From Piezodorus guildinii (lineage: Eukaryota > Arthropoda > Insecta > Hemiptera > Pentatomidae), in the NCBI GenBank assembly GCA_023052935.1, contig CM041298.1, positions 118,070,977 to 118,134,976 on the forward strand: a stretch of DNA of 64,000 nucleotides. Reading direction: 5' to 3'. Shown here in pieces: positions 13,101-27,800 of the stretch. The notes beneath the pieces are model-generated. The model did no database searches and had not been told where the DNA came from. It saw nothing but the letters and a program-made list of their open reading frames with translations. Both the position numbers and the translations under genes were made by a program. Position 1 is the first letter of the stretch; each line of letters opens with the position of its first letter.

Positions 13101-16100
13101 TGGGTACCTCATGATCTCACTGAGCGGCAGCAAGACCCCATGTTTCAAAACATACCGTGCAATAATTGAAAGAACTGGGCTACGAAGTTTTTCCGCACCC
13201 AACATATTCTCTTGACTTGTCTCTAACAGATTCCCACCTGTTCAGGAATTTAGACAACTTCGTCAAAGGAAAACTTTTTGAAAATGATGATCAAGTGAAA
13301 AATGCGTTTTCAGATTTTGTTTCACTTCAAATCTCAGAGTTTTTCAGTTCGGGGGATAAAAAAGTTGATGTCACGTTGGGAAAAATGTGTAGAAAAAGAA
13401 GGTAAATACTTCGAATAAAATTATCTTGTTTTCATATCGTATTTTTAATAAAAATCCTTTACCTTGAAAACGGACATTTCATGTGACACAACTCAATAAA
13501 AAAAATGTAAATAATACTATACACTTACCATGGATATAGTTTTTATCACAGGATTGTAAATATCGACTGGATACGTAGGCTTACTTATAAATACGTTGTA
13601 AAAGAATTCGATAACGTTTAAAGCTATAATAAGTCCGAGGAAAACCTGAAAATGAGAAAAAAAAAATTTAAGTGAATAAAGTAAACTTCATTTATTTTTT
13701 GACGGGCACTTAAACCCATTTTACAAGAATATAAACAGAAAAAAAATAAGAATACAAAAAATACAATTCATGCAGTCATTGCTGAGAGAAGCGAAACCTT
13801 TTAAAAAGAAAAAAAATTAAAATATCGGCCTGTCAGACTATTTCAATCAGAATGAAACCTACATGATATTAAAGCCCATTAAATTTTACATCATTATACC
13901 GTGTTTAATCAAAATCGTTAGAGCCATTTTAAAAGAAAATCGTAAAAAGGTGAAAAATGCATAGTATAAATTCGTTCTTCTGGTTGGTCGATTTTGATCA
14001 AAAATTTGCTGTAACATATCGGAAGTATACAATCTTAACATATGAAATTTTATTGTTATATAATTTATCGTTTTGGAGCTAGACACACAGACCTTTTGCG
14101 GGACTTGGTCATTTTGATTCAGGGGACCCTAAAACGTGTTTTTTTCCGGTGGACACTCAATTCGAAATTTTTCACGATTGTAATACTTTTCCTTTATCAT
14201 ATAATTCCATATATAGGTAAGTGAAAGTAAAAAATTGAAATTTTGTCTAAATATACTGAGTTATTTTCGAAGGTAGAGAAAAATTGTGTTTCAGAATTAG
14301 TGCAGCATAAAATAGTATAAAACAGAAAAAAAATGAGATTTTACCTATATGTGTACGTCCATAAAACAGTTATTTTTTAAGATAATAATAATAATAGGCT
14401 TACCGAACACGAAGGTTCGATGCCGATACTACCGAATTCCACCTACACAGATTCGTCCAATGTTCACCGTTCAAGCCCAAGCCCCCGAGATCAGCCTTGA
14501 CGCAATCCTCCCATCGACGCTTCGGCCTACCTTTCGGACGCCTACCAGTCGGATCAGCGAATACCAACTTTCTCGGAATCCGTTCCTCACCGAGCCCAAC
14601 AACTTTACACGCCCATTTGAGTCTCCGCGATATTTTTTTTTAAAGATTTTTTTTAAGATAGAGAAAATATATAAAGTACTGAGGATCAGTAAACCGTGAA
14701 TAAAAAAAAAATTATGTAAATGGTTGTTACAAATTTTAAGAGATCCAAAACTCGGTTATTATTGAAAATGGAGAGAAAAAAGTTTTTCGAACCAAGACAC
14801 CGCATAAATATAAAAAAAATTTTAGTCAAGCAACAACTTATAAGAGATGTGATTTCCAGATAATTCGATTATTATTGATAGAGAAAAAATTGTATAGTGT
14901 TCCGAAATCAGAGATTTTTATTTGAATTATTGTAATGAAAATTGAAATAAAATAAAAGGAAATAGTAAAGAAGTTCCAAGACAGTAGAATATGAATAGCT
15001 GTTCAAAGTACGAATTTATAAATACAATTTCATACATTATCAATTAGTGAAATTGATCACTTAATGATATTCGATATAAAAGTGATATAGTCTTAATGAT
15101 ATTCGATGGAAAATTAACTTCCCTACAAAACAAAAAAATCTGGTGCGGGCAACGACTTTAACTTACCTATGTTTTTAAAATCGATTAAAGTATTTTCAAA
15201 TACAGTTAGAAATAAAAAAGAGCGAAAACATTAAAGAATTAATTTAATTAAATTTCTATAGAAACATGTGTTTTATTAACAAATCTATTATATTATTATC
15301 TAAAATGATCAGTTAGTTTTATCGGGATTTTTGTCACTATTTATCAACTTTTACAAGCTTGTGTATAAGATGATATTTTTTCTAAAATCTTTAGCTTTCC
15401 AACGGTATATCATACATGTATATTACTGATCTTATGTTCAAAAACAAAAAAATGCATTAAAAAAATATTTCTTCAGTTTTCTCTTTTAGTTGTAATCAAA
15501 TGCGCTCAACTTGCATATTTAGCTGCTTTTTATAGATACTACAAAATTGAAGGTACTTTAGAGAAAGAAAATTTAAAATATCTGCATTTAAGCCCTGTCA
15601 GACTATTTCAATCAGAATGAAACCTACATCATATTAAAGCCTATTAAATTTTACATTGATATATAGAGTTTAATCAAAATCCTTAGAGCTGTTTTTGAGA
15701 AAATTGCAAAAAGGTCCAAAATGCATGGCATAAAGTAGATCTTTCGGTCAGTTTAGAGTTGTCTTAAATATGAATTTCAGTTTCATAGGACTTTCCGTTT
15801 TTGCCCGGAAGTTACCACACACGGACACACACCCACGCACACACACGAATCTCATATATAGGTACGCGAAAGTAAAAAGGATTATTGAAATCAGTTAATA
15901 GCCGAGGTATAGCGTTTTGAAATTAGCAGCCGTGGTAGGCCATTTTCCTTTTATTAATTTCCATTAAGATTCCTTGATAATGGAACGTGAATAGAATCAT
16001 ATCATTAAAGGTTGAATGAAGATAATATTGATAAATAAAACTATAATTGTTCTAAAAGTTTTAACCTGAAAGATTTTTTTTTTATGTGTGTCCTATTTAT

Positions 16101-16532
16101 CTGTCAAATATATCTGTAATGCTTAAAATTCATTACTATAAAACATAATCGATACACACAGTAACAAATGTATCTTTTTGAAAGTTGTCAATTTCATGTT
16201 CTGTCGCAATCCAAACGCAATGAAGATGAATGAGAATTACTACCGTCTAAATTAGTAGTAGGTGCCCTTGAAATACCATTCATTATAGCTCTTGCCTTCA
16301 ATCCATGTCCTTCTCCATCGCTACTAAATTATACTCGAAAAACATGCTTAGAACATTTTTCATGAATGAAAAATCAGGTTGTGTTCAGGTTTGGGCAATA
16401 GAAAAAAAAAAATCGATTGCGTTCGTTGTAGGAACATAATGAGGTAAGAACAAAACTGCCCCTTAAGTAAATAACGAAAAATATTTTTTTCACACACTTA
16501 TCTCCAAATGTTAGTTACTTGTTCACCCCCTC

Positions 16533-16612
<80 letters not shown>

Positions 16613-19600
16613 ACTATCACTTACCACCGACTATTAAATTTAATTAAAAAACTATAAAACAATACTACAATTAAAAAAAATATTTTTTTTTTTTTAACTT
16701 TAAATCTTTATTCAATAATAACTGTAACTAATACCTGTAAATAATACAATGAACAATCAGTGAATGTGCGGTCAATTTTAAGAAACCTGGCGTGATAGGC
16801 ATGAGGGAGAGCAGCACCCAGCGGTACCTACTCCTGGCATGAAATTAGTGTATATTACTAAAGGAGAAGGTCTCTCATCCAACTCCTCTTCAGCCTTCTG
16901 TAGGCATTTCCTGGCATGAGTGTTGTGGCCATGTCATTGATTAGTGTGTTAGGGTGACCTTGTAGTTTGTCGTGGAAACGTTTGTAGTGTGTCTTGTTGT
17001 AAGTTGATTTTAATAAAACGTGTATTAATTTTTGTTGGAAACATATGGTTTAGATTAAATAATGTTACTATATTAAATTGTTAATCAGTAATAAGTTTAT
17101 TCCCTGTTCGTCACTTTATATTACCTTTTTACACCTTTTTATAAAAGATAATATATTTTCTAAAATATTTCTCTTTCCAACGGTATATTATACATCTATA
17201 TTACTGTTCTGATTATCAAAAAACAAAAATAACATTAAACAAATAGTTTTGCTCTTTTATCCTTTATTTGGTCATCAAATTCGTCCAACTTGTATATTTA
17301 GCCGTCCTTCATCAATTTCATTAAGATGATATGGTTAATCGTTTTGGAATGAACAAAATTAAAGATCGTTTAAAATGAAAAAAATTTATATTATCGGCAT
17401 TTAAGCCCTGTCAGACTATTTCAATCAGAATGAAACCTATATCATATTAAAGTCCATCAAATTTTATATCGATATATAGAGTTTAATCAAAATCGTCAGA
17501 GCCGTTTTTGAGGAAATCGTAAAAAGGTTCAAAATGCATGGTATAAAGTGGCTCTTCTGGTTAGCTGATTTTGATGAAAAAGTTTCTGTAACTTTTATTG
17601 TTCATTTCATGAGGAATAAATGAATAATTATCAAAAAGAAGAGATAGTTTCCAAAATACCTATTTTATATTAAAAACTCTTCATAATAGGATAATCTAAA
17701 AATACTATATATTTCATATATATTTAAGTGAAAGTAAAAAAAAATGTATCTATATATTCTAGTCAAATTATAAATGATATAATTCCACCAAAACTCGGTT
17801 ATTATCGAAGATAAAGAAAAATCGAAAAGATTATCAGCTATAAACGTTCATACCCTAATATAATTATTTGGAAATAGTAATATTGTGTTATAATTTGCAG
17901 CGTTTTTTCTATGGACAGAAATCAATGGGCTCAGAACATTTTTTAAGCTCTTCTTTTTTTTTTTTTAGACTCATTGCTAAAAGTCAGTACTAAAATCTTC
18001 TTAGTCGAACTCTAGTACATCATTGTTCTTATCATTGATTAGTGATTATTCTTCCTCAAGGTATACTGGTTTTATCCGGTGTCAGAGTGCTGTTTGCGTG
18101 TTGTTAAAATTGTTAGCAGTGTGAGAGATGTGTTGTATGTCTCGCATTGTGGCAGTTCAAGGCTTCTCTTGAGATCTGGGCTCTCTGACAGGCGTTTACA
18201 AATGGAAAATGTAATGCTTGATTTCCTGGAGTGTGTTTGGCGGTTGGTTCCAAAATTCCACGCCATTGAACTTTTAAGGCACTTTTTTTTTCGATCCTCA
18301 GCCTATTCGATGATTTGGCTAGTTAGTATTGATGAGAATAATTTATAACAAACTGGGAGAAAGAGATATCCCGCAATAATGACGATCTTGGTGATGTTGA
18401 TATATCAGGACATACGTTTGAACACATAGATAAATTTAAGTATTTATGTTTAATGATAGTAAGAAAAAATCAGGTGCGCGCAATACATGACTTTCGCTCA
18501 CCTCCCTTGTTATATATAATCTATTTAGGAATTTTTCAAAACATTTAGAGAAAATAAATTGTTAAGAAATTATATAAATTGAGTTTTAATAGAAACATGT
18601 GTTTTATTAAATTTCTATTATATTATTATCCACGACAACAGTTAGTTTTATCGGCTTTACATTAACGATTATCATTATGAATAAAATTATGTGTAAACGA
18701 TATAAATTTTTTCTATAATCTTTAGCCTTCCAACGGTATATCATATATGTATATCACTGTTCTTATGTTCAAAAACAAAAAATCGCACTAAAAAAATATG
18801 TATTCAGATTTCTCCCTTAGTTGATTTTCAAATTCGCCCAACTTATATATTTAATTATTTTTTAGCCATACTAATCAGATGATATGGTCAATTTTATAAA
18901 ATCTACAAAATTAAAGGTCACTTTAGAAGAAGAAATTTTGAAATATCGACATTTAGGCTCTGTCAGAATATTTCAATCACAATGAAACCTACATCATATT
19001 AAAGCCCATTAAATTTTACATCGATATATAGAGTTTAATTAAAATCCTTGAGCCGTTTTTGATAAAATCGTAAAAAGGTGCTAAATGCATGGGATAAAGT
19101 GCCTCTTCTGGTAAGCCGATTTTGATAAAAAAGTTGCGTAACATCTCGGGCGTATAGTTGTTTTAAATATGAAATTTCAGTTTCATAGGAATTTTCGTTT
19201 TTGCGCTGGTTACCACACACACTCACATAGACCTTTTTGCGGACTTGGCCAAAAGGGAGTTAGATTGCAAAACGTAGTTACCATAATTATCTCTAGTGCG
19301 ATTCTCTATCTTAAACAAACTAACGTTTATTTGAAGAACGCTATCTACCTTGTATCTGTTAATAAATATTTGTCAAGTCGAACAAAAAAGTGTGCTTTAC
19401 TAAATTTGTATTCGTTTCCCGTATGCTATAGAACATATTTAAAGAGATGATCATAGGTAAAACAAACAATACCCGGTGGTCCTAGGGTTTTTTAATGTGA
19501 GTTTAATGTTTAATGGGAGGGGATGTAAAAAGGTGGGCCCGAGCCTGTGCGATGTCAGGTACTCGTTAAAGATCTTAATGAACCCTATCTTAATGAAACC

Positions 19601-22600
19601 GTATAGCCAACGAGATTAGGTTGAGGAAGTGATTAGTTTATTTTATTTTTTTAATTTATTTTTTTTTTTTTTTATCTAAGCCCCATGGGAGTTGGGGTTG
19701 GAAATCGGAAATAGAGGAAGGAATATGGGATCTCTTTTTCTGCCTTGCACGCATTATAAGAGGGGAGAGAGGATACAAAAATTTTCGGTATTATGGGAGC
19801 GAATGGGAGTCACGTCTAGTGGTGGGGCTCACTAGTCGACCTGAGTCAGTTAGTCAAGTTATGGTTTCTCAGCCTAGTCTGAGGGTCCGTACATAGTCTT
19901 GCCAGCGCTGTGGCCGATTAGTTTATTTGAAATTTAAATATACATAAATAATACAGGAACATAGTTTTTATTGCGAGCTTTTTTTACTCAGTTCTTCCCG
20001 TGGTTTCTATATTTCTATATTGAGCATTTCTTGTGCAAAAATTCGAAAATTTTTAGATTTATTACAGAGTAAACCAAACTTCTGTGGGTGATATCCTGAA
20101 TTTTTTTTCAACTTTTACTTTGCTAGGATACTAATTTTGCATGCGGTTGAGTGTGAAAAATAATCAAGTGATTTTCTGAAAATGGAAAAAAAATTATATT
20201 TAAACCCCATTTTAATATCTTAAGGTCTGCTTAATTTTTTTTTATTTTAAGTTAAAATCGCCATTATCGTTGGAAGGATTTCTAACAAATGACCTTTATT
20301 GTAACTAGGATACGATTAAAAAAGAAAGAGAAATAAAAAATCCTTAGTTATACCCGCCCTTCGTAGAGGTGGTCCCGAGCCTGTGAGATGTCAGGTTGTA
20401 AGATTTCAACTTCCTTAACAACACTTTACTTAAATGCAATATTTCAACTTTATTAACAACACTTTATTAAACATGTTACAATTTAACCATGATCTCTAAA
20501 AACATACCACACTCTATAACCTCCTCTCATATGTTCCTCTCCACCAAATATCTATTACCAAAAGGTATATACACTACACCCCTCTCATACCAATGAAAAG
20601 TTATTAATTATTCTAAACTCAAATCAAAGTCTTTTAAATAAGCCGGAAGTGCCCGCTTTCTGCCGCTGACCCTGGGTTGGTTTTCAACAGCAGTTTGTGG
20701 CTCCTGGATAGGCTCCACCTCGTCTTCCTTTTCCACTTCTTCAACCTCTTCCTTTTGGTCCCCTTCCTCCGACGTCAGTTTCATCTCCTCTTCATCCACA
20801 GCAGGTAATAGCATTTTGAAAGCACTGCTATTCCTGATGACCCTTCTACCGTCCGATGCTTCCGCCGAAATGATTGAACCATTTTTCTCAATCACCTTAA
20901 AAGGGTTGGGGTTGAAAGTTGGCGTCAGTTGGTGTAGTGGTTTGTCCACCTTCTTTAACACTATATCGCCAGGGTGAAATTCTTTGGTTTCTGCTCTTCG
21001 AGTAAAATCTGCATATTGCTTGCCTTTTAACTTCAAAAGAGAGTCCCTTTCTCGAATTTCTTCAATGTTTGGCATAACCAGGGACAAGGTTGGAATTGCA
21101 CTTCGGATTTTCCGCCCATAGAATAACTCTGATGGTGAGACTCTGGTAACTGTATGCGGTGTCACACGGTATTCCGCAAGGAAAGAGGTAAGTTCGTCCT
21201 TCTCAACTTTTTCCTTCTAAGTCAGCAATTTTCAGAGCTTTGACTAAAGTTTTATTTTGACGCTCAACTGCACCATTTGCCTGAGGCCAAAATGGCGGCG
21301 AAAAAAATGTTTTGATACCCTGTCGCTCACAAAACCCACGGAAAAGTTCGCAATTAAATTGTTTCCCATTGTCAACTGTAATTGTTTGAGGTAATCCGTA
21401 TCTTGAAAACACCTTTATAAGATTTTTAACAGTTTTTTCAGAAGTTATTTTCTTCAAAACTATAACTTCCATGTACCTACTAAAATAGTCAGTAATAACT
21501 AATAGATGCTCTCCTGTACGCAAAGGGCCTTTAAAATCTAATGCAATGTCGACCCATGGTTCGCTGGGTAGTTCCCGTCTCTTCATAGGCTCAGGCAAGG
21601 GGGCTTGCCCAACAATTTGACAGCTCATGCAACATTTGACAGTTTTTTCTGCATCTTTATCAATACCAGGCCACCAAACCTTTTCTCTCAACTTGTTTTT
21701 CATTCCAACTATTCCTGGATGGCCCTTATGTGCCAATTTCAAGACCGTTTCCCTTAGGTTTTTAGGTATAACTATGCGGGTTCCTCTTAAAATAGCATTA
21801 TTATTTCTCTTCAGGTCTGAAACGACAAATATGCCCTCACCATCATCCGAATCAGATACCTCACAATTGACTCTATTTACATTCCCTTTGGTGTGTGACT
21901 TGCCCAATTTAGTCCGACAATATTTAGCAAAGTGCCCTTTTAAGTTACATTTCGTGCAATTTTTGTCTAATGCTGGACATGAGTCACATGTGCTCAAATG
22001 TTTTTGTGATCCGCACCTATAACATGATCGCTTAAAGGTATTAGAACTGGAAAAGTTACCTGTATTTTTATTTATTGCCTGAATCGATTCTTCTTCCACT
22101 TTAGACTTATCCTTTCCGTAAGCTGCCTGCTGCACTTGTAACGCCTCCAAACTTTTGGCTATCTCCAAAACTTCATCAACATCCAACGAAGATTTTCTTA
22201 ATAGTTCCTTCCTTAGTTCAGAAGATCTGCAATGTTCTACGATTTGATCACAAAGTTGATGATTTAAAAAGTCTTCAAAATTACAGTTTTTAGCTTGAGT
22301 TCTTAGCCTGGACAGATAGTGTTCAATATTTTCGTCTGATTCCTGAGTAATTTGTGAAAACATATAACGCTCATAAGTGTAATTAACCTTTGGGATAAAA
22401 TATTTATCCAAAGCAGAAACAGCCTTTGAGTAAAGAAGGTTATTTTTCTCATCTCCCTCTTGCTCTTGCGAATCAGGTAGGGAAAAATAAATATCCTGTA
22501 GCTCAAAACCCCCCGTTGCTAACAATAAAGCTTTCTTACGCCTATCACAGGTTATATTTTTGGCTTGCAGATATAATTCAAAACCCCTTTTCCAACGTTT

Positions 22601-24805
22601 CCAATCATTTCCATCTTGTGAAATATTAAAAGTTGGTAGTGGTAACTTTTCCATAGTTATCCTCGTCGCCAATGTAAGATTTCAACTTCCTTAACAACAC
22701 TTTACTTAAATGCAATATTTCAACTTTATTAACAACACTTTATTAAACATGTTACAATTTAACCATGATCTCTAAAAACATACCACACTCTATAACCTCC
22801 TCTCATATGTTCCTCTCCACCAAATATCTATTACCAAAAGGTATATACACTACACAGGTACTCGTTAAAGATCCCTATTCTAATTAAACTTGGATAGGCA
22901 AAATTTAGGACTCCCAGTGTAGCATCGTCCGATTGAGGCACAGCAGCATAAAGGGACGTTAAATAAAAAAAAACCAAAGAAATTGTAAAATCTGGATATT
23001 TTTCCAGCAATTATAGAATTTACATTTTACATTATTTTTTTTAATAGTTTTATTTTATTTTATTCAATTATTGAGAGAAATGATTTTCTAGCAATGCTGC
23101 CCTAATGATTTTGAGTTGCTTGTTACAACGCCTATTTACCAATCTACACTGGAGATATTGCTCATAAACAATCCTTTTATTTTGTCAGTAAGTTTGTGCA
23201 AGTGTTCAATTTCGGTTCAAATTTTAATTTCGAACGTAGTGAGTATAGAAAATGTAACCTTATGTTTAGCGTTATCTGTCTCTTCTTGGTGTGAGGGCCC
23301 CATATTATGCTTCTGTTGAATGTTAAGACAAGATATCTTATTGCGTCAGTCTTTTGAATTAGGATATTGTCAAGATATATTGGAGGGAAAATCTATTTCT
23401 TTAGGCAAACATATGTCAGTATTTCGGCCTGAAATAATGGCAATAAACATCTGTGCTCAAACTCTAATTTTAGAAGAGGTGAGATACAAACTTATAACTA
23501 CCCATACTGATAGTCAACATGCTATTGGAGCTTTGAATAGCTACATAACTAGGTCCAAACTTGTGGAACAGTGTAAGGGGGCTCTCAAAACCTTTCCTAG
23601 AAGAATAAGGTCCGAGTACAAAAGGTGCCTGTTCACTCAGGCATTTTAGTCAACGAGAGAGTCGATAGCCTCGGAAGGAGGGGTTCTGCTCAGTTACCAT
23701 CCACACCTGAACCTGTGTGTGGAACAAGCCTCAGCTATGCTAAAGGTTTGTTTGTTTTTGTTGTTTGTTAGCATGAGCTGAGCAGTATCCCTCCAGTATT
23801 ATCTGGTTCAACCAGATAATACTGGAGGGTTACTGGAAAGCAGCATCATACTTAGATGTTCTTGGAGGGACTCTGCAAACACAGAAGTCACACTTTTCTC
23901 TCAATGGACTAGATAACTCTGAGGAGGGTGACAGGACTATATACTTGTACAGGATACTGCAAGCTTAATTAGCACCTCCACAATATGAGATGAGTAGCAA
24001 GAAGGGAGATAAAACTATAATACTGCCTATGTAGTTGAAATGTAGTTGTGAAGAGATAGATAGGGTAGAGTCCTTACAGTTTGGTCAGATTCACTAAGGC
24101 AATAGGCTTGTATTACAAGGATATTGGATGACGCACAATAAGCCTGCTTGAAGCTGCGGTGCAAGAGGAATAAGTCGGAAAAAAGGGGACAACAATTATT
24201 TATTTTATTTATTTTTTTTTTTTTAAATAAATCAAACCTTTATTTATTTTATTTTATTTTATTTTTTTTTTAAGGAATCATTATTTTTATGTGAATTGAG
24301 CACATAATTGTGGCAATTCTAATGCAGATAAAAATTAATACAAATACTTAGTCATTTTTAGCGAAGCCTAATATCTCATAGAAGGTTTTATGTAATTTAA
24401 ACGATCAATATCAAAGTTGTTTTTTATTCTTCTCGATCTCACGTAGTTTCGACTGATTCGATAAATAGTTCAAAATATTAAATTTATATTTAATATTTAT
24501 ATATGATAACTGAAACACTTACCAATTTCATGATATTCCTCCAATTCCATGGTATATTTCTGGATTTGCTGGTATATATGTAGAAGACATCAATACACGA
24601 GAACATCCATAGAAAGAGAAAAGGAATCCATAAAACGGTTTTTTCTAAACATGGGGTCAAGCGAGGAGAATCTGTGTCCCATGTAAAGTTCGATTCCTGT
24701 AAAAATTATTTAAAAAATGTTTCATAAGAAGTATTGGTCTATAATTATATTAAGTTCTAGTGAAAAGTCAATAAATGTTAAGTGGTAATCACAAGATAAA
24801 ATATA

Positions 24806-24858
<53 letters not shown>

Positions 24859-27800
24859 CCAATTAATTAATCGGTAGAACCACCTCTTCATATGGTTTAT
24901 TCAATTATTAATCAATAATAACTATTAACAACTTTAACTACACTGATTATTAGGGCCCACACTTTTGAAGTTATATCTCATAATCATTATTCATATAATT
25001 TATACAATTTCCGACCATTGAAAACTTTTGCTAAGGTGAAAGTCTCGTTTTTTGTGAATTTTCCAGAATTTTTTAATCACATTCTTCATTATTTAAGTGA
25101 TTTATTGTGAGGACAAAAAAATTTATTTTAATGTGTTTTTTTATTCTATTGACGTCACATTTATGCCCTTGGGGCTAATCGGACGATGATATAATGGGAA
25201 TCCTAAATTTTGCCTATCCAGGTTTATTAGAACAGGAATCTTTAACCAGTACCTGACATTTAAATCCTCCTCTGAAGGACGGCATAACCAAGGAGATGTT
25301 ACTCTTATTAAAAAATCCTAGGATCACTTGCCTCGTTTATAACCCCGACCTTGGCCATAGCAGTTTGTCTTGTTAATTTAATTAATTAAAACACCACAGG
25401 GGATCCCCAGTTTTTTTAATTTTATTTTTGTATTTGATAACTGGAAAATAGCCAGGATTAAAGAGATTTCCTTAACACATGTTCTCAGACGCGAATATGA
25501 CATAAAATGTGTGTAAAACTTAATGAGTATTAGTAAAGGGGAAAATGTTTTACCCACGAATTTAAATTTAGGAAAGGGTAGAGAGTAACTTGTAAAAACA
25601 ACATGAAAATCAAAAAAATTGAGCAGCAAAATAAATTGACCCAGAGGAAAATTTACGATTCCTACAGTAGTATCGTCCGATCAGCCAGAGGGCATAAAAG
25701 TGACTTTAAATGAATTAACAAAAAAAAAAAAAACTTACATTATAATAATATTTTTATATTATATTAACATAGTGGCTCCTACCCTCTATCCGCAGACAAT
25801 ATTTCCTAAGATCATATCTTTACCAAACCATCAACTCCCAGCTACTTCCCTATATCCACAGACTTCTGCAATTTAAATCGTTCGTCGACTCGGTTTGGAG
25901 GAAACAAGATCGCGCCATTCAGATCTTTACATTCCTACCCATAGAACAACAACTTTTGATCAGTCCTCTCTTTTACGCTCCACTAATCTCTGAAATTCCC
26001 TACCTACTCATATCCACCATGCTTCTTCCCTACTATCATTCAAGTCCCAGCTATTCCAGTACCTACTGTCATCCCAAACAGACGCTCAACAAGCCTAATA
26101 TTTCAAATCAAATATTAATTCAAAAAGGAAATTTTATTATTTCTTGTTCATATTTTATTTAGTTAATATATCAATTATTATGAATGAGTTACAATGTTTA
26201 GTTTTGTTCAATACATTAATCTATCAGAAGTTATTTATTTATTTTACTATATTGTTTTATTGTATACTTTAATCCATTCTTTTCTTCTTATATCATTCTG
26301 AATAAGAATTTATTGTAATCCTTTGGTCTTGTGACCAGAGGAATTGTATATCTTGTACACATCAATTGTTCTTAAGAGACCCTGTTCCAGAATAATTGTT
26401 TTTTTATATTATATTTGTTGTCCTCACAATACACCACTTAAATAATAAAGAATGTGGTTTAAAAAATTCTGGAAAATTAAAAGAAAATAAAACCCAGAAT
26501 TTTAGCATGAAAATTGTCGACATTACATAAATAATAATCATGACAAACAACTTCAGAAGTTTTGGCCCTGTATGAGTAAACAAACAAATCTCAGACACTC
26601 AAGTCTCAAAACAAAACTTGTGGCAACATAGCAGCCCACAGCTGTGTATACTATTATATTGGCAACATAGCAGCCCACAGCTGTGTATACTATTATATTG
26701 GCAACATAGCAGCCCACAGCTGTGTATACTATTTTATTGGCAACATAGCAGCCCACAGCTGTGTATACTATTTTATTGGCAACATAGCAGCCCACAGCTG
26801 TGTATACTATTATATTGGCAAGATAGCAGCCCACAGCTGTGTATACTATTATATTGGCAACATAGCAGCCCACAGCTGTGTATACTATATATTACTATAC
26901 TACTACTATAATATTACTACAATGCAATGTAGCACTACCTATAATACATAATCAGTTTGTATTGTAATATCAGGCCCAATATTGAGAGCTTTTCTACGGA
27001 GTGTTATTGAAGATACTCGACGAATAACTCGATATATTCATCATATTGATTACGAATAACTCGATATATTCGACATATTGATAAAGAATAACTCGATATA
27101 TTCGACATATTGATAAAGAATAACTCGATATATTCGACATATTGATTACGAATAACTCGATATATTCGACATATTGATAACGAATAACTCGATATATTCG
27201 ACATATTTATAATAACGAATAACTCGATTTATCGACATAATATGAATAAACGAATAACTCGATATATTCGACATATTTATAACGAAATAACTCGACATAT
27301 TCGAAAAATCGAATCATATTGATAACGAATAACTCGATATATTCGACATATTTATAACGAATAACTCGATATATTCGACATATTGAATGAATGAATGAAA
27401 AAATAAACTTTATTCTGGGACTAAGTCCCTTGAGAAAAATACACATGTACAAAAAAAATAATGATTATAACTGGCCAAAAAACACTTATAAAAAAAAACT
27501 AATAATATTAATTATTGCAATAATTACTTGCAATTATTTTAATTGATGAAAAGAGAGAGAAATGAAAAATATAGATTAAAAAAATACAGTAATATCTAAA
27601 TGTAATATAGAACTAACAAACCAAAAAAACAAAACAAAAAACATTAGAATAATTAAAAATAGAAATGAAAATAAACTTTACTATCATTTATGGTATGAAG
27701 TGTAGACATTTCTCACATCACTTTAACCGCTGTACTGAAATTAGTTGGCATCTGATTGATTGATTGATAACGAATAACTCGATATATTCGACATATTGAA

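Larger units (their letters stand above)
20397..22854 (-). mobile_element. Ty3/gypsy LTR retrotransposon, internally deleted (2.46 kb)
   Basis: Two LTRs (20397-20579 and 22673-22854; 183 and 182 bp) with TG..CA ends and a 5-bp CAGGT duplication. On the minus strand a primer-binding-type TGGCGACGAGG starts one base after the 5' LTR (22671 downward), and a purine tract GAGAGGGG precedes the 3' LTR (20580-20587). The LTRs differ only by one visible indel, so the insertion is young. Protease, RT and RNase H are absent. It could move only with enzymes supplied in trans. Confidence 0.92.
20329..22975 (+). repeat. SINE-1 copy split by the gypsy-like element
   Basis: Left part 20329-20396 and right part 22855-22975 join seamlessly across a duplicated CAGGT. 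Body phrases GGTGGTCCCGAGCCTGTGAG and GATTGAGGCACAGCAGC are present. Confidence 0.8.

Noticed and set aside
26553..26911. Repetitive ORFs on both strands (about 100 aa)
   Set aside because: Produced by the 39-bp tandem array; no start context, no conserved domain, flanks non-coding.
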